Assembly: GCA_004352715.1 (NCBI GenBank)
Contig: SCFE01000009.1
Span: 2,182,557-2,246,556 of the forward strand
Direction of reading: 5' to 3'
DNA length: 64,000 nt
DNA from: Hofstenia miamia
Lineage: Eukaryota > Xenacoelomorpha > Acoela
Numbering within the stretch: the stretch's first letter is position 1; each line of letters begins with the position of its first letter. The translations under genes and the position numbers were made by a program. The notes below the pieces were generated by a model. That model did no database searches. It saw only the letters and a list, made by a program, of their open reading frames with translations, and was not told the DNA's origin. Shown here in pieces: positions 20,294 through 31,344 of the stretch.

Positions 20294-21825
20294 CAACGAT
20301 TTTCAGAAAGAATCAATGGTGAACTTTAGTTGAGCATACCGAGCGGGTTTGGGTGCGGGTTGACTAGCTTTTTAAAACTTTACGGGTGAGGTGTGGGTTG
20401 AGTAAATAATTTCCAAAATGCGTGAAAATTTGTGCTTATGATTTTACGTTAATTTCTTCATAGGCTTTCATCACTTTATTAAAATGAGGCAGAGCCCAGA
20501 GATGAGGATGGATGGCCCACTTATATAAAGGCAAATTCGGCCTGTTGAGTTCTAGTCGAGTTACAATAATATTTAGACATTTTTCTCGTTAGATTAAACT
20601 ACATGTATCTGTGCTACCCTATGTAAATATATGGCAGAGATACAACATGTTAAACAAAATGAGTGAGACCAAACCTGATGACTTATCATTTGAGATAAAC
20701 TGTGAAAGTTCGATGGATTCTTCGACATTATAGGTAAAAATTGAAAAAATAGAATTTAAAGCTAATATTGAAATGTCTAATACACGCAAGGCTCGAGTAT
20801 TATGCCTGGCAAAAAATTCTTTAATTTTTTGTTTTTCTAGACCAAAGCTGGGTACGTTGAGAATTATGATAAAATCTGCATACTGAAATTGAAATACTTT
20901 CAATTGAGTTTTATTTTTGAACACATTTCTTAAAGCATTCACTAAATTTGGGCACTATTGCGTAATAGTACGATTTTTCAAATTCTCCCCCATGTTTCCA
21001 ATGTCTCGGTCCCTGTCCATTTTTGGAACGCGTAAAAATAGGAATGAAAATCAAATTTTTTGCATTCAAAATTATATGATATTTAAGAAGAATTTATTAG
21101 AGAAACAGCATGGCCGGAAATTCATTTTGCCCATTATTGCAAACATACATAAACATATACAGTAGAGCACAGTATATTAAAAATAGAATGAAAATTTAGA
21201 TTGAATCTCAAGTATTTTAAATTTTTGACCATGATAGACTGATATTTCAGTGTCGTTGCCATACGTTATACAGAAGTCTGTATACCGGTAGGCTACCTCA
21301 CCCACAGACATAACGTTAACCAATACATTATGTTAAACCATCATAGTATATATACAAATTATTTTTACTGTAAAATACTTTGCTATGGTAAAACTGCTTT
21401 TTCTATGTAAAACCGCAATAATTTTTGTAAGCATCTGGGGGGTCAGATGCGCGGTGAGGGCATGGGTTGGGCGCAGCTTTTTTAGAATTGTACGAGAGTG
21501 GCTTTGCGTTGGGTACGAAAATATGTACTCACGTCCACCCTTGCTTCTTAGTGGCCATGAATAACGATCAAGTTTGCCAATCCATCAATTCGTAAGTAAG
21601 TCTCCATAACCTCATGCTGGAAATACTTACTCAGTCTAATAAACTCCAGTATGTCTCAGTTTTTGTATTTTACAAACTCCGTAGTGACTTTCCGGGCGTC
21701 CTGACTACAATAACATTTATAATGGAGGCATTATATTAATACGGGAATTATAGATATATATGCCCTTTCCAGTGGTAGAATCGTGTTCGAAGACATATTA
21801 TTTTCCATTCAAAGTCCAAAAGTTT
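20294..21825 (-). repeat. Inverted segmental duplication, second copy
   Basis: This matches 8734-11279 in reverse, without the mariner. Landmarks include the TCTAGACCAAAGCTGGGTAC segment near 20836 and the GACGCCCGGAAAGTC complement near 21690. The homology stops at 21825, where the HMG copy 3 upstream block begins directly. Confidence 0.85.
21624..21625. other. Empty mariner target site
   Basis: The flanks of the mariner at 8935-10184 (TTATTAGAC...TAAG before, TTTCCAG after) are joined here around a single TA. Confidence 0.85.
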
Positions 21826-22117
21826 TGAATTAAATTATTTTTAGTTTCAATTTCTACATTTTTGTATATAGTTACATTTCTAAATATTGTTTAACTCATT
21901 TTATAAATAATTAAAAATTGCAAGTCATTTCATTGTTGGCTACACGTAATCAGCGGTAATCAGCAGGCCGGTTAATTTGTTAAATTTTATCAACGGGCGC
22001 CTGATTAGCAGGCCTGATCTTGATTACGTCCCGTCGTTAATCAAATTAATTCTTAATTGCCTATGATGAGTGCAAAATATATAATTAGCAATGCATTAAC
22101 AGATGAATTCATTCGAA
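21826..22117 (+). promoter_or_regulatory. Conserved upstream block of HMG copy 3
   Basis: It matches 5570-5863 and 30280-30568, including GTAATCAGCGGTAATCAGC and CGTCCCGTCGTTAATCAAAT. A TATATAAT motif at 22078-22085 is 40 bp before the chosen start. Confidence 0.45.
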
Positions 22118-22648
22118 ATGGTATACCTCATGAACTTACCACGCACTTCAACAGCAAAGCGTCCTATGAATGCATTTATGATTTTTTCATCGGAAAAAAG
22201 AAGGAAGATCATTCAAGAAGGGAAAGCTGTTAATCACTCGGAATTAAGTATTGAACTCGGGAAGCAATGGAAAGCATTGTCAAACGCGGAAAAGCAATAT
22301 TTTTATGAAAAGGCTGCTGCGCTGAAAATGAAGCATAGATTGGAAAACCCTGGGTATAAATTTAAGCCTCGAAGAGGAAATTCCAGGAAGTCTCTTAGTT
22401 CAAACAGTCTAATCAGAACTCTACAAAAGTCCAATAGCAAGCGCCCGAGTAATTTTATTAGTCCGCCAAGGCCAAGTATTCCTGAACATTGGAATAAATC
22501 CCCAGTCAAGACATCACCTTATTTATCTTCCTTCAACATCTTTCTACCTAAGCATCCTGGAAAAGTAATTGACCCTGCTATCGAAGATTCTCTATATATA
22601 CCAAATTTATGCTCCTGTGACGATCTTCCTCAACTTCCTAGTCTTTAA
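22118..22648 (+). CDS. Sox-like HMG-box protein, copy 3 (176 aa)
   Basis: The full-length intronless frame carries the HMG box (KRPMNAFMIF, NHSELSIELGKQW, NPGYKFKPRR), a Ser/Pro-rich middle and the ending CSCDDLPQLPSL. The tail differs from copies 1 and 2 (PPLPLL), so copies 3 and 4 form one sub-lineage. Against copy 4 I count about six amino-acid-changing and three silent differences, which is too few to demonstrate selection. The upstream ATG at 22103 would add five residues but is not conserved. The gene lies in a duplicated block (21826-23393) shared with 30280-31848. The likely role is a nuclear DNA-binding factor; expression is unknown. Confidence 0.75.
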   Translation: MVYLMNLPRTSTAKRPMNAFMIFSSEKRRKIIQEGKAVNHSELSIELGKQWKALSNAEKQYFYEKAAALKMKHRLENPGYKFKPRRGNSRKSLSSNSLIRTLQKSNSKRPSNFISPPRPSIPEHWNKSPVKTSPYLSSFNIFLPKHPGKVIDPAIEDSLYIPNLCSCDDLPQLPSL

Positions 22649-22885
22649 TCTCCATCGCAGTACCTTTCACTCCCAAATCAGCTCTTTTTAGAGCTACCAA
22701 TTTCGATCCAAACATGTTAAAAATATATTTAACATATAAGCATACGCAATTTCCAAAATATCGAAATTGCAAGTATAATACAATTATAAGTGAAATATTA
22801 ATGAACTTGCTATATTGTGCAAAGTGTCGATGCTTCCCAAGCCTCTTTACCTTCTAACTACAGAAAATTTTAATAAATTATTTCA
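22649..22885. other. 3' flank shared by the HMG copies
   Basis: It matches the DNA after copy 4 and, from about 22740, the right palindrome arm after the hAT composite (8281-8405). It ends where the non-LTR fragments begin. Confidence 0.6.
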
Positions 22886-22889
22886 AAAT

Positions 22890-23601
22890 CATACTTTTCT
22901 TTTAGACTCGTAAATGCAAATGAATTAGAAACCATAAGAGTCAAAAGCATATTGCAAAAAATCTTTGGTACAAGACTATAAACTAAAAACTATTTACAAA
23001 ATAATAGTAGCATATAGATATATAATTGTGTGGTGTGTGTTTGTTGGGGATTTGTGTGTGTGTGTGTGTACATTATCTAGAATCATACGAAATTTTCGAA
23101 GGAGTGGAGTATATTATTGTCATTAAGTATGCATTTTCTGTGAAAGAGGAATGTTCGCACTTTTTTTCTAAATTTTTTGTAGTTAATTTCCATTTTACTT
23201 TCATAGTCTAAGTTATTCCAAATTTTAGTTGCCATGTGGTGAAAACTATTTGAATGTTTATCTAAGCATAAAAATTTTTGAGAACGTTCATTTAACTTAA
23301 TATATTGTTTTAACAATGAAAGAGAAGGTGTACCAGATTTGCACTTAAATAATATTGATACCATATGCATTTGAATTCTGTAATAAGGAGCTAGAATTTT
23401 TTTAGCATTAAAGGCATTTACATTAGTACTTATGAGACAGGTATCGTCCGCATATTGATAAATATTACTGTTTTTTATCTGGTTCGTTATATCATTTACG
23501 TAGAGTGAAAATAGGATGGGGCCAAGAACTGTGCCTAGAGGTACCCCACGGTTAGATATAATAATAAAAAAAAGATTTCGACACAAATAAATCAACTGCA
23601 T
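22890..23601 (-). pseudogene. Non-LTR retrotransposon fragment, RT and 3' end
   Basis: The minus-strand reading gives NRGVPLGTVLGPILFSLYVN and QYADDTCLIS (reverse transcriptase motif YADD), then jumps to the C-terminal tail APYYRIQMHMVSILFKCKSG. About 620 bp present in the plus-strand copy (after FNATKIL) are deleted in frame. The 3' end contains a (GT)n stretch read from the plus strand. This type copies RNA by target-primed reverse transcription, but this copy lacks the endonuclease and most of the RT, so it is dead. It lies head to head with the next fragment. Confidence 0.8.
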
Positions 23602-23639
23602 TCTTTAATCTTCCGATCTTTATTATTAAGCGTCATTTT

Positions 23640-25370
23640 CATATCTTTAGTGAACATCTTCTATTCGCATTTAACCAATGTATTATTGACAATAAATTCC
23701 CTGATATATTTAAGAAATCAGACATAAGCCCTATATATAAAAAGGCGATCCTCTAAACACACAAAATTATAGACCAATTTGCATTGGCCATCCTTTCAGT
23801 AAACTATTTGAAAAATTATTAAATAATCAAATAAATGCATATTCGATATCTGAAAATTTTCTTTCGAAAAAACAATTTTGTTTCCGTAATGGGTTTAGAA
23901 CTCAAGATGCAATTTTGTCAATATCACAGCAAATAAAATCTAATTTAGCTTCTAATAAATGTAGTTGCGTTGCCCTTCTCGATTTGAGCAAAGCGTTTAA
24001 TTCAATGCACTTTGACATATTGAAAGACAAATTAATGCATTATAATTTTGATGACAACGCTATATATTTGATAAAGAACTTCCTTATAAATCGACAGCAA
24101 CGAGTTATACTTAATGGCACAAAATCAAAATATATATATCAAAATACAACAAACCGTGGGATACCTCAGGGCACAGTTCTTGACCCCATCCTATTCTCAC
24201 TCTACGTAAATGATAAAACGAAACAGATAAAAACAGTAATATTTATTAATATGCTGACGATACCTGTCTCATAAGTACTAATGTCTTTAATGCTACAAAA
24301 ATTCTCCAAAATGACATCGAACATTTAACAAAGTATTTCTCAAATAATCAATTGAAAGTAAATATTGAAAAAACACAATTTATAATTTTCTCGCCTAAAA
24401 CATTTAAAAATCTCACAAAAAACATTGAACTAAATATAAATCAAGTACCAATAAAGCAAAGTGAATCAATACATTATTTAGGCGTTGAGATTGACAATGA
24501 TTTAAATTTCGAACAATTTTTAATGACTAAAATTTAAAAAATGGCTTCTGGAGTTAGGTATCCTTACCACCTGCGAAACGTCTCAAATATATATCACAAA
24601 CAATTAATAAATTCTTTTTGTTTATCTCATTTTCAATATTGCTCATTTCTCTTTACAAACATAAATTCAAAATATCGCATACTTCTGTCTAAAACTTTCA
24701 ATTGGTCTCTTAAAACACTAAACTTTGCGCAAAAACATGACAGTTCATCCGTCTATCGAATTCAATATAAAATATTANNNNNNNNNNNNNNNNNNNNNNN
24801 NNNNNNNNNNNNNNNNNNNNNNNNNNNNNNNNNNNNNNNNNNNNNNNNNNNNNNNNNNNNNNNNNNNNNNNNNNNNNNNNNNNNNNNNNNNNNNNNNNNN
24901 NNNNNNNNNNNNCTCCTTATTACAGAATTCAAATGCATATGGTATCAATATTATTTAAGTGTAAATCTGGTACACCTTCTCTTTCATTTTTAAAACAATA
25001 TATTAAGTTAAATGAACGTTCTCAAAAATTTTTATGCTTAGCTAAACATTCAAATAGTTTTCACCACATAGCAACTAAAATTTGGAATAACCTAGACCAT
25101 GAAATTAAAATGGAAATTAAATACAAAAAATTTAGAAAAAAAGTGCGAACATTCCTCTTTCACAGACAATGCATACTTAATGACAATAATACACTACACT
25201 CCTTCGAAAATTTCGTATGATCCTAGATAATGTACACACACACACACAAATCACCAACAAACACACACCACACAATTATATATCTATATGCTACTATTAT
25301 TTTGTAAATAGTTTTTAGTTTATAGTCTTGTACCAAAGATTTTTTGCAATAAATTGCTTTTGACTCTTTA
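23640..25370 (+). pseudogene. Non-LTR retrotransposon fragment, RT domain with breaks
   Basis: Homology starts in the RT fingers (FNQCIIDNKFPDIFKKSDIS) and runs through an NYRPI-like region, CVALLDLSKAFNSMHFDILK (motif A), NRGIPQGTVLDPILFSLYVN (motif B) and YADDTCLI (motif C) in a shifted frame, then the thumb with YLGVEIDNDLNF. Several frameshifts and stops are present, and 135 Ns replace part at 24778-24912. The tail LNERSQKFLCLAKHSNSFHH matches the minus-strand fragment. A (CA)n-containing 3' UTR ends around TTGACTCTT. The 5' truncation is typical of non-LTR elements. The clade is not settled; CR1/Jockey-like is my best guess. Confidence 0.8.
24778..24912. other. Assembly gap (135 N)
   Basis: It interrupts the non-LTR thumb region. 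Confidence 0.95.
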
Positions 25371-25475
25371 TATTGATTTCATCTTACATTTAATAATTTT
25401 GTTTTGTTTTAAGCATGTCAAGCTAATGATTAGAAGTTTTTAAAAAATTATCATAGGCTAAAATTGGGGACATGC
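25370..25475 (+). repeat. Continuation of the HMG-flank repeat
   Basis: TATTGATTTCATCTTACATT onwards matches 8417-8525 and, inverted, 2010-2125. The retrotransposon pair at 22890-25370 therefore interrupts this flank. Confidence 0.7.
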
Positions 25476-26389
25476 ACACATCATTTTATATATATTAAAA
25501 TATATGCTAATCTGTGCAAGTTGGATTTGTGAGGTGAATTCACTTTTAGGTTTATCACATCAAATTACAGTACTGTTCTCAATCTCAATTGAACTAAAAT
25601 GTCACTTCTAGCTCTTAAAATCTAATTTTATGTTCATTATATATACATACATACATACATACATATATATACAGTGTTTACATAAAGTCCCTTTCTAGTA
25701 AAGAATTCTATTTCAAAGCAAACTATTTATTCTTGCTTACCTATGTGAACGGGAAATGAAAATGCAATATTTTTATTAACACAAAACACACACCGAAACC
25801 AAATATAATCAGAAATGTCCTCCATTACTGTCAATACAAGATTGCTACCAGTTTTGCAAATTGATTTCATCAGTGATAAACTGTTTCAATTGTTCTATGT
25901 TTTGAAGCTTTTGGCTGTAAACATCTTCTTCCACTGTTCCCCAAAAGAAGAAATCAAGAGGTGTTAAATCCTGGCTTCTGGGGGCCAAGCAATTGGCCCA
26001 TTGCGTCCGATCTATCTATCAGGAAATTTTCAATTCAGATAAGCACGAACTTGCAATCCCCTGTGAGGGGGAGCACCATCCTGTTGGAAAACAGTTCTTC
26101 TAATGCGTCTAAGACGACCCATTTTTGGAACAGCATCGTTTTGAAGCATTTGAAGATAAGACACAGTTGTGAAGCTTGGTTATTCAAAAAAGGCCTAATT
26201 ACACGATCACTGTAGATTGCACACCAAACGTTTACACCAAAACTTTTCATAGGAACTTCTTGAATGACATTAGAATTTTCATAAACCCAAACAACAGCAT
26301 TGTGTGAGTTCATTTTACCGGAGAGTGTGAATTTAGCCTCACCTGAAAAACATAAATTTTGAATGAAATTTTCATCATTGGCATATGAC
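25476..26389 (+). repeat. Direct duplication, first copy
   Basis: It is nearly identical to 27968-28919, including about 190 bp of unrelated flank before the transposon, so this is a segmental duplication and not two independent insertions. Confidence 0.85.
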
Positions 26390-26802
26390 AGGGCACAGTT
26401 CTTGACCCCATCCTATTCTTGTCATATAATGATAAAACGAAGTAGATGAAAAACAGTAATATTTATCAATATGCTGACGATACCTGTCTCATAAGTACTA
26501 ATGTCTTTAATGCTACAAAAATTCTCCAAAATGACATCGAACATTTAACAAAGTATTTCTCAAATAATCAATANATAGGGATTTTTGAGAGCAATTGCGA
26601 CTGTTTTCTGAATGAATTTTCCAATAATTTTTCGAGGGCGTCCACTTCCTTTTCTTCTTTTGAGAGATTCTCCTTGTCGAATTTTTTTCAGCTTTCGAAA
26701 ATAAGTTGATCGAGAAATTTGCGATGTCGCAAAGGCGTTTTCAAGCTGTTCCAACGTTTCCATTCCGAAGAAATCAAGTAGAAACTTTGCAAAGCAAAAC
26801 AA
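25809..26802 (-). pseudogene. DD41D-type mariner transposase, copy A, interrupted
   Basis: The minus-strand reading gives an N-terminal helix-turn-helix with KRRKGSGRPRK (26802 to about 26576), the central CFSGEAKFTLSGKMNSHNAV, then QQDGAPPHRGLQVRAYLN and PPRSQDLTPLDFFFWG. Forty-one residues separate the second and third Asp. The first catalytic Asp, expected in CFSDE, is Gly. Two Trp codons have become stops between the second and third Asp, and about 54 bp near the C-terminus are deleted. A piece of reverse transcriptase DNA (26390-26575) splits the gene. The left inverted repeat begins CAGTGTTTACATAAAGTCCC at 25672, and no right repeat was found. Confidence 0.8.
26390..26575 (+). pseudogene. 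RT fragment inside the copy A transposase
   Basis: It matches 24170-24355, with QYADDTCLISTNVFNATKIL in frame. It has no 3' tail or target duplication, and its right border carries a lone N at 26574, so an assembly chimera is as likely as an insertion. Confidence 0.7.
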
Positions 26803-27967
26803 CTTGTTTGGTAAGTGTTTTCAAATAATTACGAAGTACCAGTTTAATTAATAAACTTTTTTGTTTGACCATTTTAAAGTTCACAAAATTCTCGTTGTCT
26901 TTTATTTTTATAGTTTTCCTCTAAAACGTCTCAATACGTTTCCACAAAGCGTGAAAAAAAATAGGTGTTCAGTCTCATTTTTTTGCAGCCAACTATAATA
27001 TCTTTAAGAAACATAGTAAATGAATGAAAAATTTCAATTTTTACAAGAGCCACATTAGATTTGTTAAAAGTTATTGGCAATGGAAAGAATTTTGGCTAGG
27101 GGGCAAGTTACACACTTTATCCAGCATGTTAACTAACTAAGAAAACATTTAGTGTTATAACAAAACTATAAAATTTAGGATGGTTTTTTCCGAAAGCTTA
27201 GATTTAGGGGTAGGGGCAACTGCGCTTTCTGCTTTCGGCTTCAGCCAACACTGTCAAAAGCAAAACTATTACTAACTTCTTAATAAAAGATGTTAATGGT
27301 AAGAGTTTTATGCAAAACCACTATGTCTAAAACCGGTCAAATAAAGGCTGAGTGAATGACAAAGATTTAGCTTCTCTTAATTGAATTTTGATGAAATCCG
27401 TAATTTTTAAGTTTAATCGCGAAAATTTCAAAATTCTATGCAACTGGATAAAAATTGGGATTTACTTGGGGTGTCCTTCGATAATTGAAATTATTGCATT
27501 ACTTGTAAAGGGGTAGTTTGACTTGTATGTGCAGTATTTTTTCATAATATTAGTAAAAGGCTGCATTATTGAGATTTTTGCAATAAGGAGATCTTCATTT
27601 TTATATAAATGAGTTATATCTGATTTTTTCATTATTTCAGGAAATACTCATAAACAAAATTCTAGATCAAAACTTTTCACATGTGTTAAGTATAAGAAAA
27701 ACAAACCTGCAATTCGCTACCTAAGAAAATTGAAGGCATTGAAAAAATACAATCTCCTAAAAGCATTTAAAGATCTTCCTTAAGCAAAAAGTATATTTCT
27801 AGCGATAACTCGTTAATAAAGTAGTGCTATAGTAATTTATTCAGTCTGAAGGATTTGTTTTTGTAATTTATGCAATTTGTATATGTATTGTGTGAATTAA
27901 TTGATGCTATTCAGATAAATTATCAGTTATTTTAATGTCAACATTTATCTTAAGGACTCTCTTATCC
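26803..27967. other. Unassigned stretch between duplicates
   Basis: AT-rich DNA with no recognised frame, RNA or repeat. Confidence 0.5.
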
Positions 27968-28919
27968 AATTTCATTTTATATATATTAAAATATATGCTA
28001 ATCTGTGCAAGTTGGATTTGTGAGGTGAATTCACTTTTAGGTTTATCACATCAAATTACAGTACTGTTCTCAATCTCAATTGAACTAAAATGTCACTTCT
28101 AGCTCTTAAAATCTAATTTTATGTTCATTATATATACATACATACATATATATATATATATACAGTGTTTACATAAAGTCCCTTTCTAGTAAAGAATTCT
28201 ATTTCAAAGCAAACTATTTATTCTTGCTTACCTATGTGAACGGGAAATGAAAATGCAATATTTTTATTAACACAAAACACACACCGAAACCAAATATAAT
28301 CAGAAATGTCCTCCATTACTGTCAATACAAGATTGCCACCAATTTTGCATATTGATAAACGTATTCCGTAGCGTTTCGGGTGGGATATGATTGATTGCAT
28401 CCGTGATAAACTGTTTCAATTTTTCTATGTTTTGGAGCTTTTCGCTGTAAGCATCTTCTTTCACTGTTCCCCAAAAGAAGAAATCAAGAGGTGTTAAGTC
28501 CTGGCTTCTGGGGGCCAAGCAATTGGCCCATTGCGTCCGATCTATCTATCAGGAAATTTTCAATTCAGATAAGCACGAACTTGCAATCCCCTGTGAGGGG
28601 GAGCACCATCCTGTTGGAAAACAGTTCTTCTAATGCGTCTAAGACGACCCATTTTTGGAACAGCATCGTTTTGAAGCATTTGAAGATAAGACACAGTTGT
28701 GAAGCTTGGTTATTCAAAAAAAGGCCTAATTACACGATTACTGTAGATTGCACACCAAACGTTTACACCAAAATTTTCATAGGAACTTCTTGAAGGACAT
28801 TAGGATTTTCATAAACCCAAACAACAGCATTGTGTGAGTTCATTTTACCGGAGAGTGTGAATTTAGCCTCACCTGAAAAACATAAATTTTGAATGAAATT
28901 TTCATTATTGGCATATGAC
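27968..28919 (+). repeat. Direct duplication, second copy
   Basis: Counterpart of 25476-26389. It keeps the 54 bp lost from the first copy. Confidence 0.85.
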
Positions 28920-29076
28920 AACTGCATTTCTTCAAAGAAAATTTTTCTTGTCATATAATCATCTTGCAGTAGTTGGTGAATTTTTCTGATGCAAATCTCA
29001 TATTTCAATACCTTGTGAATGCTTGAATGGGACAATTCTAATTAATGACTTTACTAGGAAGGGACTTTATGGACAC

Positions 29077-29080
<4 letters not shown>
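28163..29080 (-). mobile_element. DD41D-type mariner, copy B, internally deleted (918 bp)
   Basis: The left end CAGTGTTTACATAAAGTCCC and the reverse complement of the right end CAGAGTGTCCATAAAGTCCC are imperfect inverted repeats of about 32 bp. TA flanks both sides. The transposase N-terminal region present in copy A is missing. Confidence 0.85.
28300..29035 (-). pseudogene. DD41D-type mariner transposase, copy B
   Basis: The upstream frame reads SSIHKVLKYEICIRK, YANNENFIQNLCFSGEAKFT and HNAVVWVYENPNV; a frameshift follows. The C-terminal part contains PRSQDLTPLDFFFWGTVKED and ends at the stop at 28300. The Gly in place of the first catalytic Asp is shared with copy A, so inactivation preceded the duplication. 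The N-terminal DNA-binding part is absent. The copy cannot encode an active enzyme. Confidence 0.8.

Positions 29081-29117
<37 letters not shown>
29081..29117. repeat. (TA)n microsatellite
   Basis: It directly follows the right end of transposon copy B, consistent with insertion into a TA tract. Confidence 0.9.
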
Positions 29118-29121
<4 letters not shown>

Positions 29122-30181
29122 CTATATAGCAAGAAAAATAGTCATCAATCATTCTTAATTTCGAATTTAATATATCTCAAACGCAAATGCAATTTAATGG
29201 GGAACAATTGCTATATGCTTTAGCAATGATCAAAGTATCCATTTGCAATAATTTTCCTTATCATGTTAAATCAAATGTCAACAAGTCATAATTGAAATCA
29301 AATCAATTCATTTGATGTAAAAACCGTGACAACTTACAAGCCGCACACAAAACGTGTCTATTACCACGCCAATAGAAGCGGATGCCCTTGTACGAAATCT
29401 GGCTGACCACTGATCAAGAAATCACAATCTGACAATAATTGCTTAGTTAAAATAAAAGCATTCTTTACGATCTGTGGATCTAAACTCTTTAATAATTGCC
29501 GAAAATTAACATTTCTTGACCTAAAAATCCTGATCACAGCATTGGATTTCCTGATTTCAAATCTAATCGAATACAAATATATCAGGCATTACTTAAAATT
29601 TGTAATGAGATTGAAGTGATATTTATTTACATTGTATGTTATCATAGGCAAGATATAAACATCACAAGAAAAATTTTCTGGAAAATGCATTTTTTATAGT
29701 AATTCAATAAAATCAAATCAGGTCAAAACAAATATCATGTTTTAGAAAGTATTCGGACTTTGTCCATTAACCAGAGAGCGGAAAATAGCAGTATCATAAA
29801 ATTACATAAAAATATGTTTAGGAATAGGGATTCGAATTTAAGTTCAACAGTCTTCAATAAATTCTAAGGCAAATTGAAAAACAATTTGTTTTATATATAA
29901 GTTAATATAAATATTTGGTACAGTATCACACAGTTTAAGAGTTTCAGAGAAAGATACAATAAGTATTAAGTAAGCTGCTATTAGTATCTTTCATTTACAC
30001 ATGCACACAACAGCAATTTGCTCAGCAACATTTAACAAAGCATATCTGTATACACGTCTTAATTTACAGCAAATAGAAAATAAACTCAAAATTCAGACGT
30101 TTGATACAAGCAGAGAACAATTTTAAAAGAAATAATTTGTACGGATATGGATACCGAAAAATTTGACAGCATATAGAAAAA
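29118..30181. other. Unassigned stretch
   Basis: No gene is recognised. A minus-strand frame at 29361-29576 contains SLDPQIVKNAFILTKQLLSD, which looks protein-like but cannot be assigned. Confidence 0.4.
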
Positions 30182-30568
30182 AAACTTGCTGCAAATCAAA
30201 TAAAATTAGCCTGCATCCCCTCGCTAAATATTTGGCAGAATAAGTAAGGTTTATTTCCTTTAATTTCTCTATTATGTTTGAATTAAATTAGTTGTAGTTT
30301 CAATTTCTACATTTTTGTATATAGTTATATTTGTAAATATTGTTTAACTCATTTTATAAATATAATATAAAGTTGCAAGTCATTTCATTGTTGCCTGCAC
30401 TTAACCAGCGGTAATAAACAGGCCGGTTAATTTGTTAAATTTTATCAACGGGCACCTGATTAGCAGGCCTGATCTTGATTACGTCCCGTCGTTAATCAAA
30501 TTAATTCTTAATTGCCTATGATGAGTGCAAAATATATAATTAGCAATTAACAGAGGAATTCATTCGAA
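30182..30568 (+). promoter_or_regulatory. Conserved upstream block of HMG copy 4
   Basis: It matches 5471-5863 and, from about 30280, 21826-22117. TATATAAT lies at 30533-30540, 36 bp before the start. The first ATG of the other copies is lost here (ACAGAGG). Confidence 0.45.
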
Positions 30569-31099
30569 ATGGTATACCTCATGAACCTACCACGCACTTC
30601 AACAGCAAAGCGTCCTATGAATGCATTTTTGATTTTTTCATCGGAAAAAAGAAGGAAGATCATTCAAGAAGGGAAAGCTGTTAATCACTCGGAATTAAGT
30701 ATTGAACTCGGGAAGCAATGGAAAGCATTGTCAAACGCGGAAAAGCAATATTTTTATGAAAAGGCTGCTGAGCTGAAAATGAAGCATAGACTGGAAAACC
30801 CTGGGTATAAATTTAAGCCTCGAAGAGGAAATACCAGGAAGTCTCTTAGTTCAAGCAGTCTAATCAGAACTCTACAAAAGTCCAATAGCAAGCGCCCGAG
30901 TAATTTTATTAGTCCGCCAAGGCCAAGTATTCCTGAACATTGGAATAAATCCCCAGTCAAGATATCACCTTATTTATCTTCATGCAACATCTTTCTACCT
31001 AAGCATCCTGGAAAAGTAATTGACCCTGCTATCGAAGATTCTCTATATATACCAAATTTATGCTCCTGTGACGATCTTCCTCAACTTCCTAGTCTTTAA
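30569..31099 (+). CDS. Sox-like HMG-box protein, copy 4 (176 aa)
   Basis: The full-length intronless frame differs from copy 3 by six residues in my reading: Met to Leu in the first motif (RPMNAFLIF), Ala to Glu in helix 3, and four more in the C-terminal half. It keeps NHSELSIELGKQW, NPGYKFKPRR and the ending CSCDDLPQLPSL. Only the ATG at 30569 is available, which fixes the likely start for the whole family. It shares about 1.5 kb with the copy 3 block, ending in a retrotransposon fragment and a 13-N join. The likely role is the same nuclear DNA-binding function. Redundant or inactive copies cannot be excluded. Confidence 0.75.
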   Translation: MVYLMNLPRTSTAKRPMNAFLIFSSEKRRKIIQEGKAVNHSELSIELGKQWKALSNAEKQYFYEKAAELKMKHRLENPGYKFKPRRGNTRKSLSSSSLIRTLQKSNSKRPSNFISPPRPSIPEHWNKSPVKISPYLSSCNIFLPKHPGKVIDPAIEDSLYIPNLCSCDDLPQLPSL

Positions 31100-31344
31100 T
31101 CTCCATCGCAGTACCTTTCACTCCCAAATCAGCTCTTTTTAGAGCTACCAATTTCGATCCAAACATGTTAAAAATATATATATTTAACATATAAGCATAC
31201 GCAATTTCCAAAATATCGAAATTGCAAGTATAATACAATTATAAGTGAAATATTAATGAACTTGCTATATTGTGCAAAGTGTCGATGCTTCCCAAGCCTC
31301 TTTACCTTCTAACTACAGAAAATTTTAATAAATTATTTCAAAAT

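Noticed and set aside
23026-23211. Frame rich in CVCV (also at 31481-31666)
   Set aside because: It is a translation of the (GT)n stretch in a retrotransposon 3' end, on the opposite strand to the real homology.
25961-26215. Plus-strand frames over the DD41D mariner copies (also 28491-28793)
   Set aside because: They are shadows. The transposase motifs read on the minus strand.
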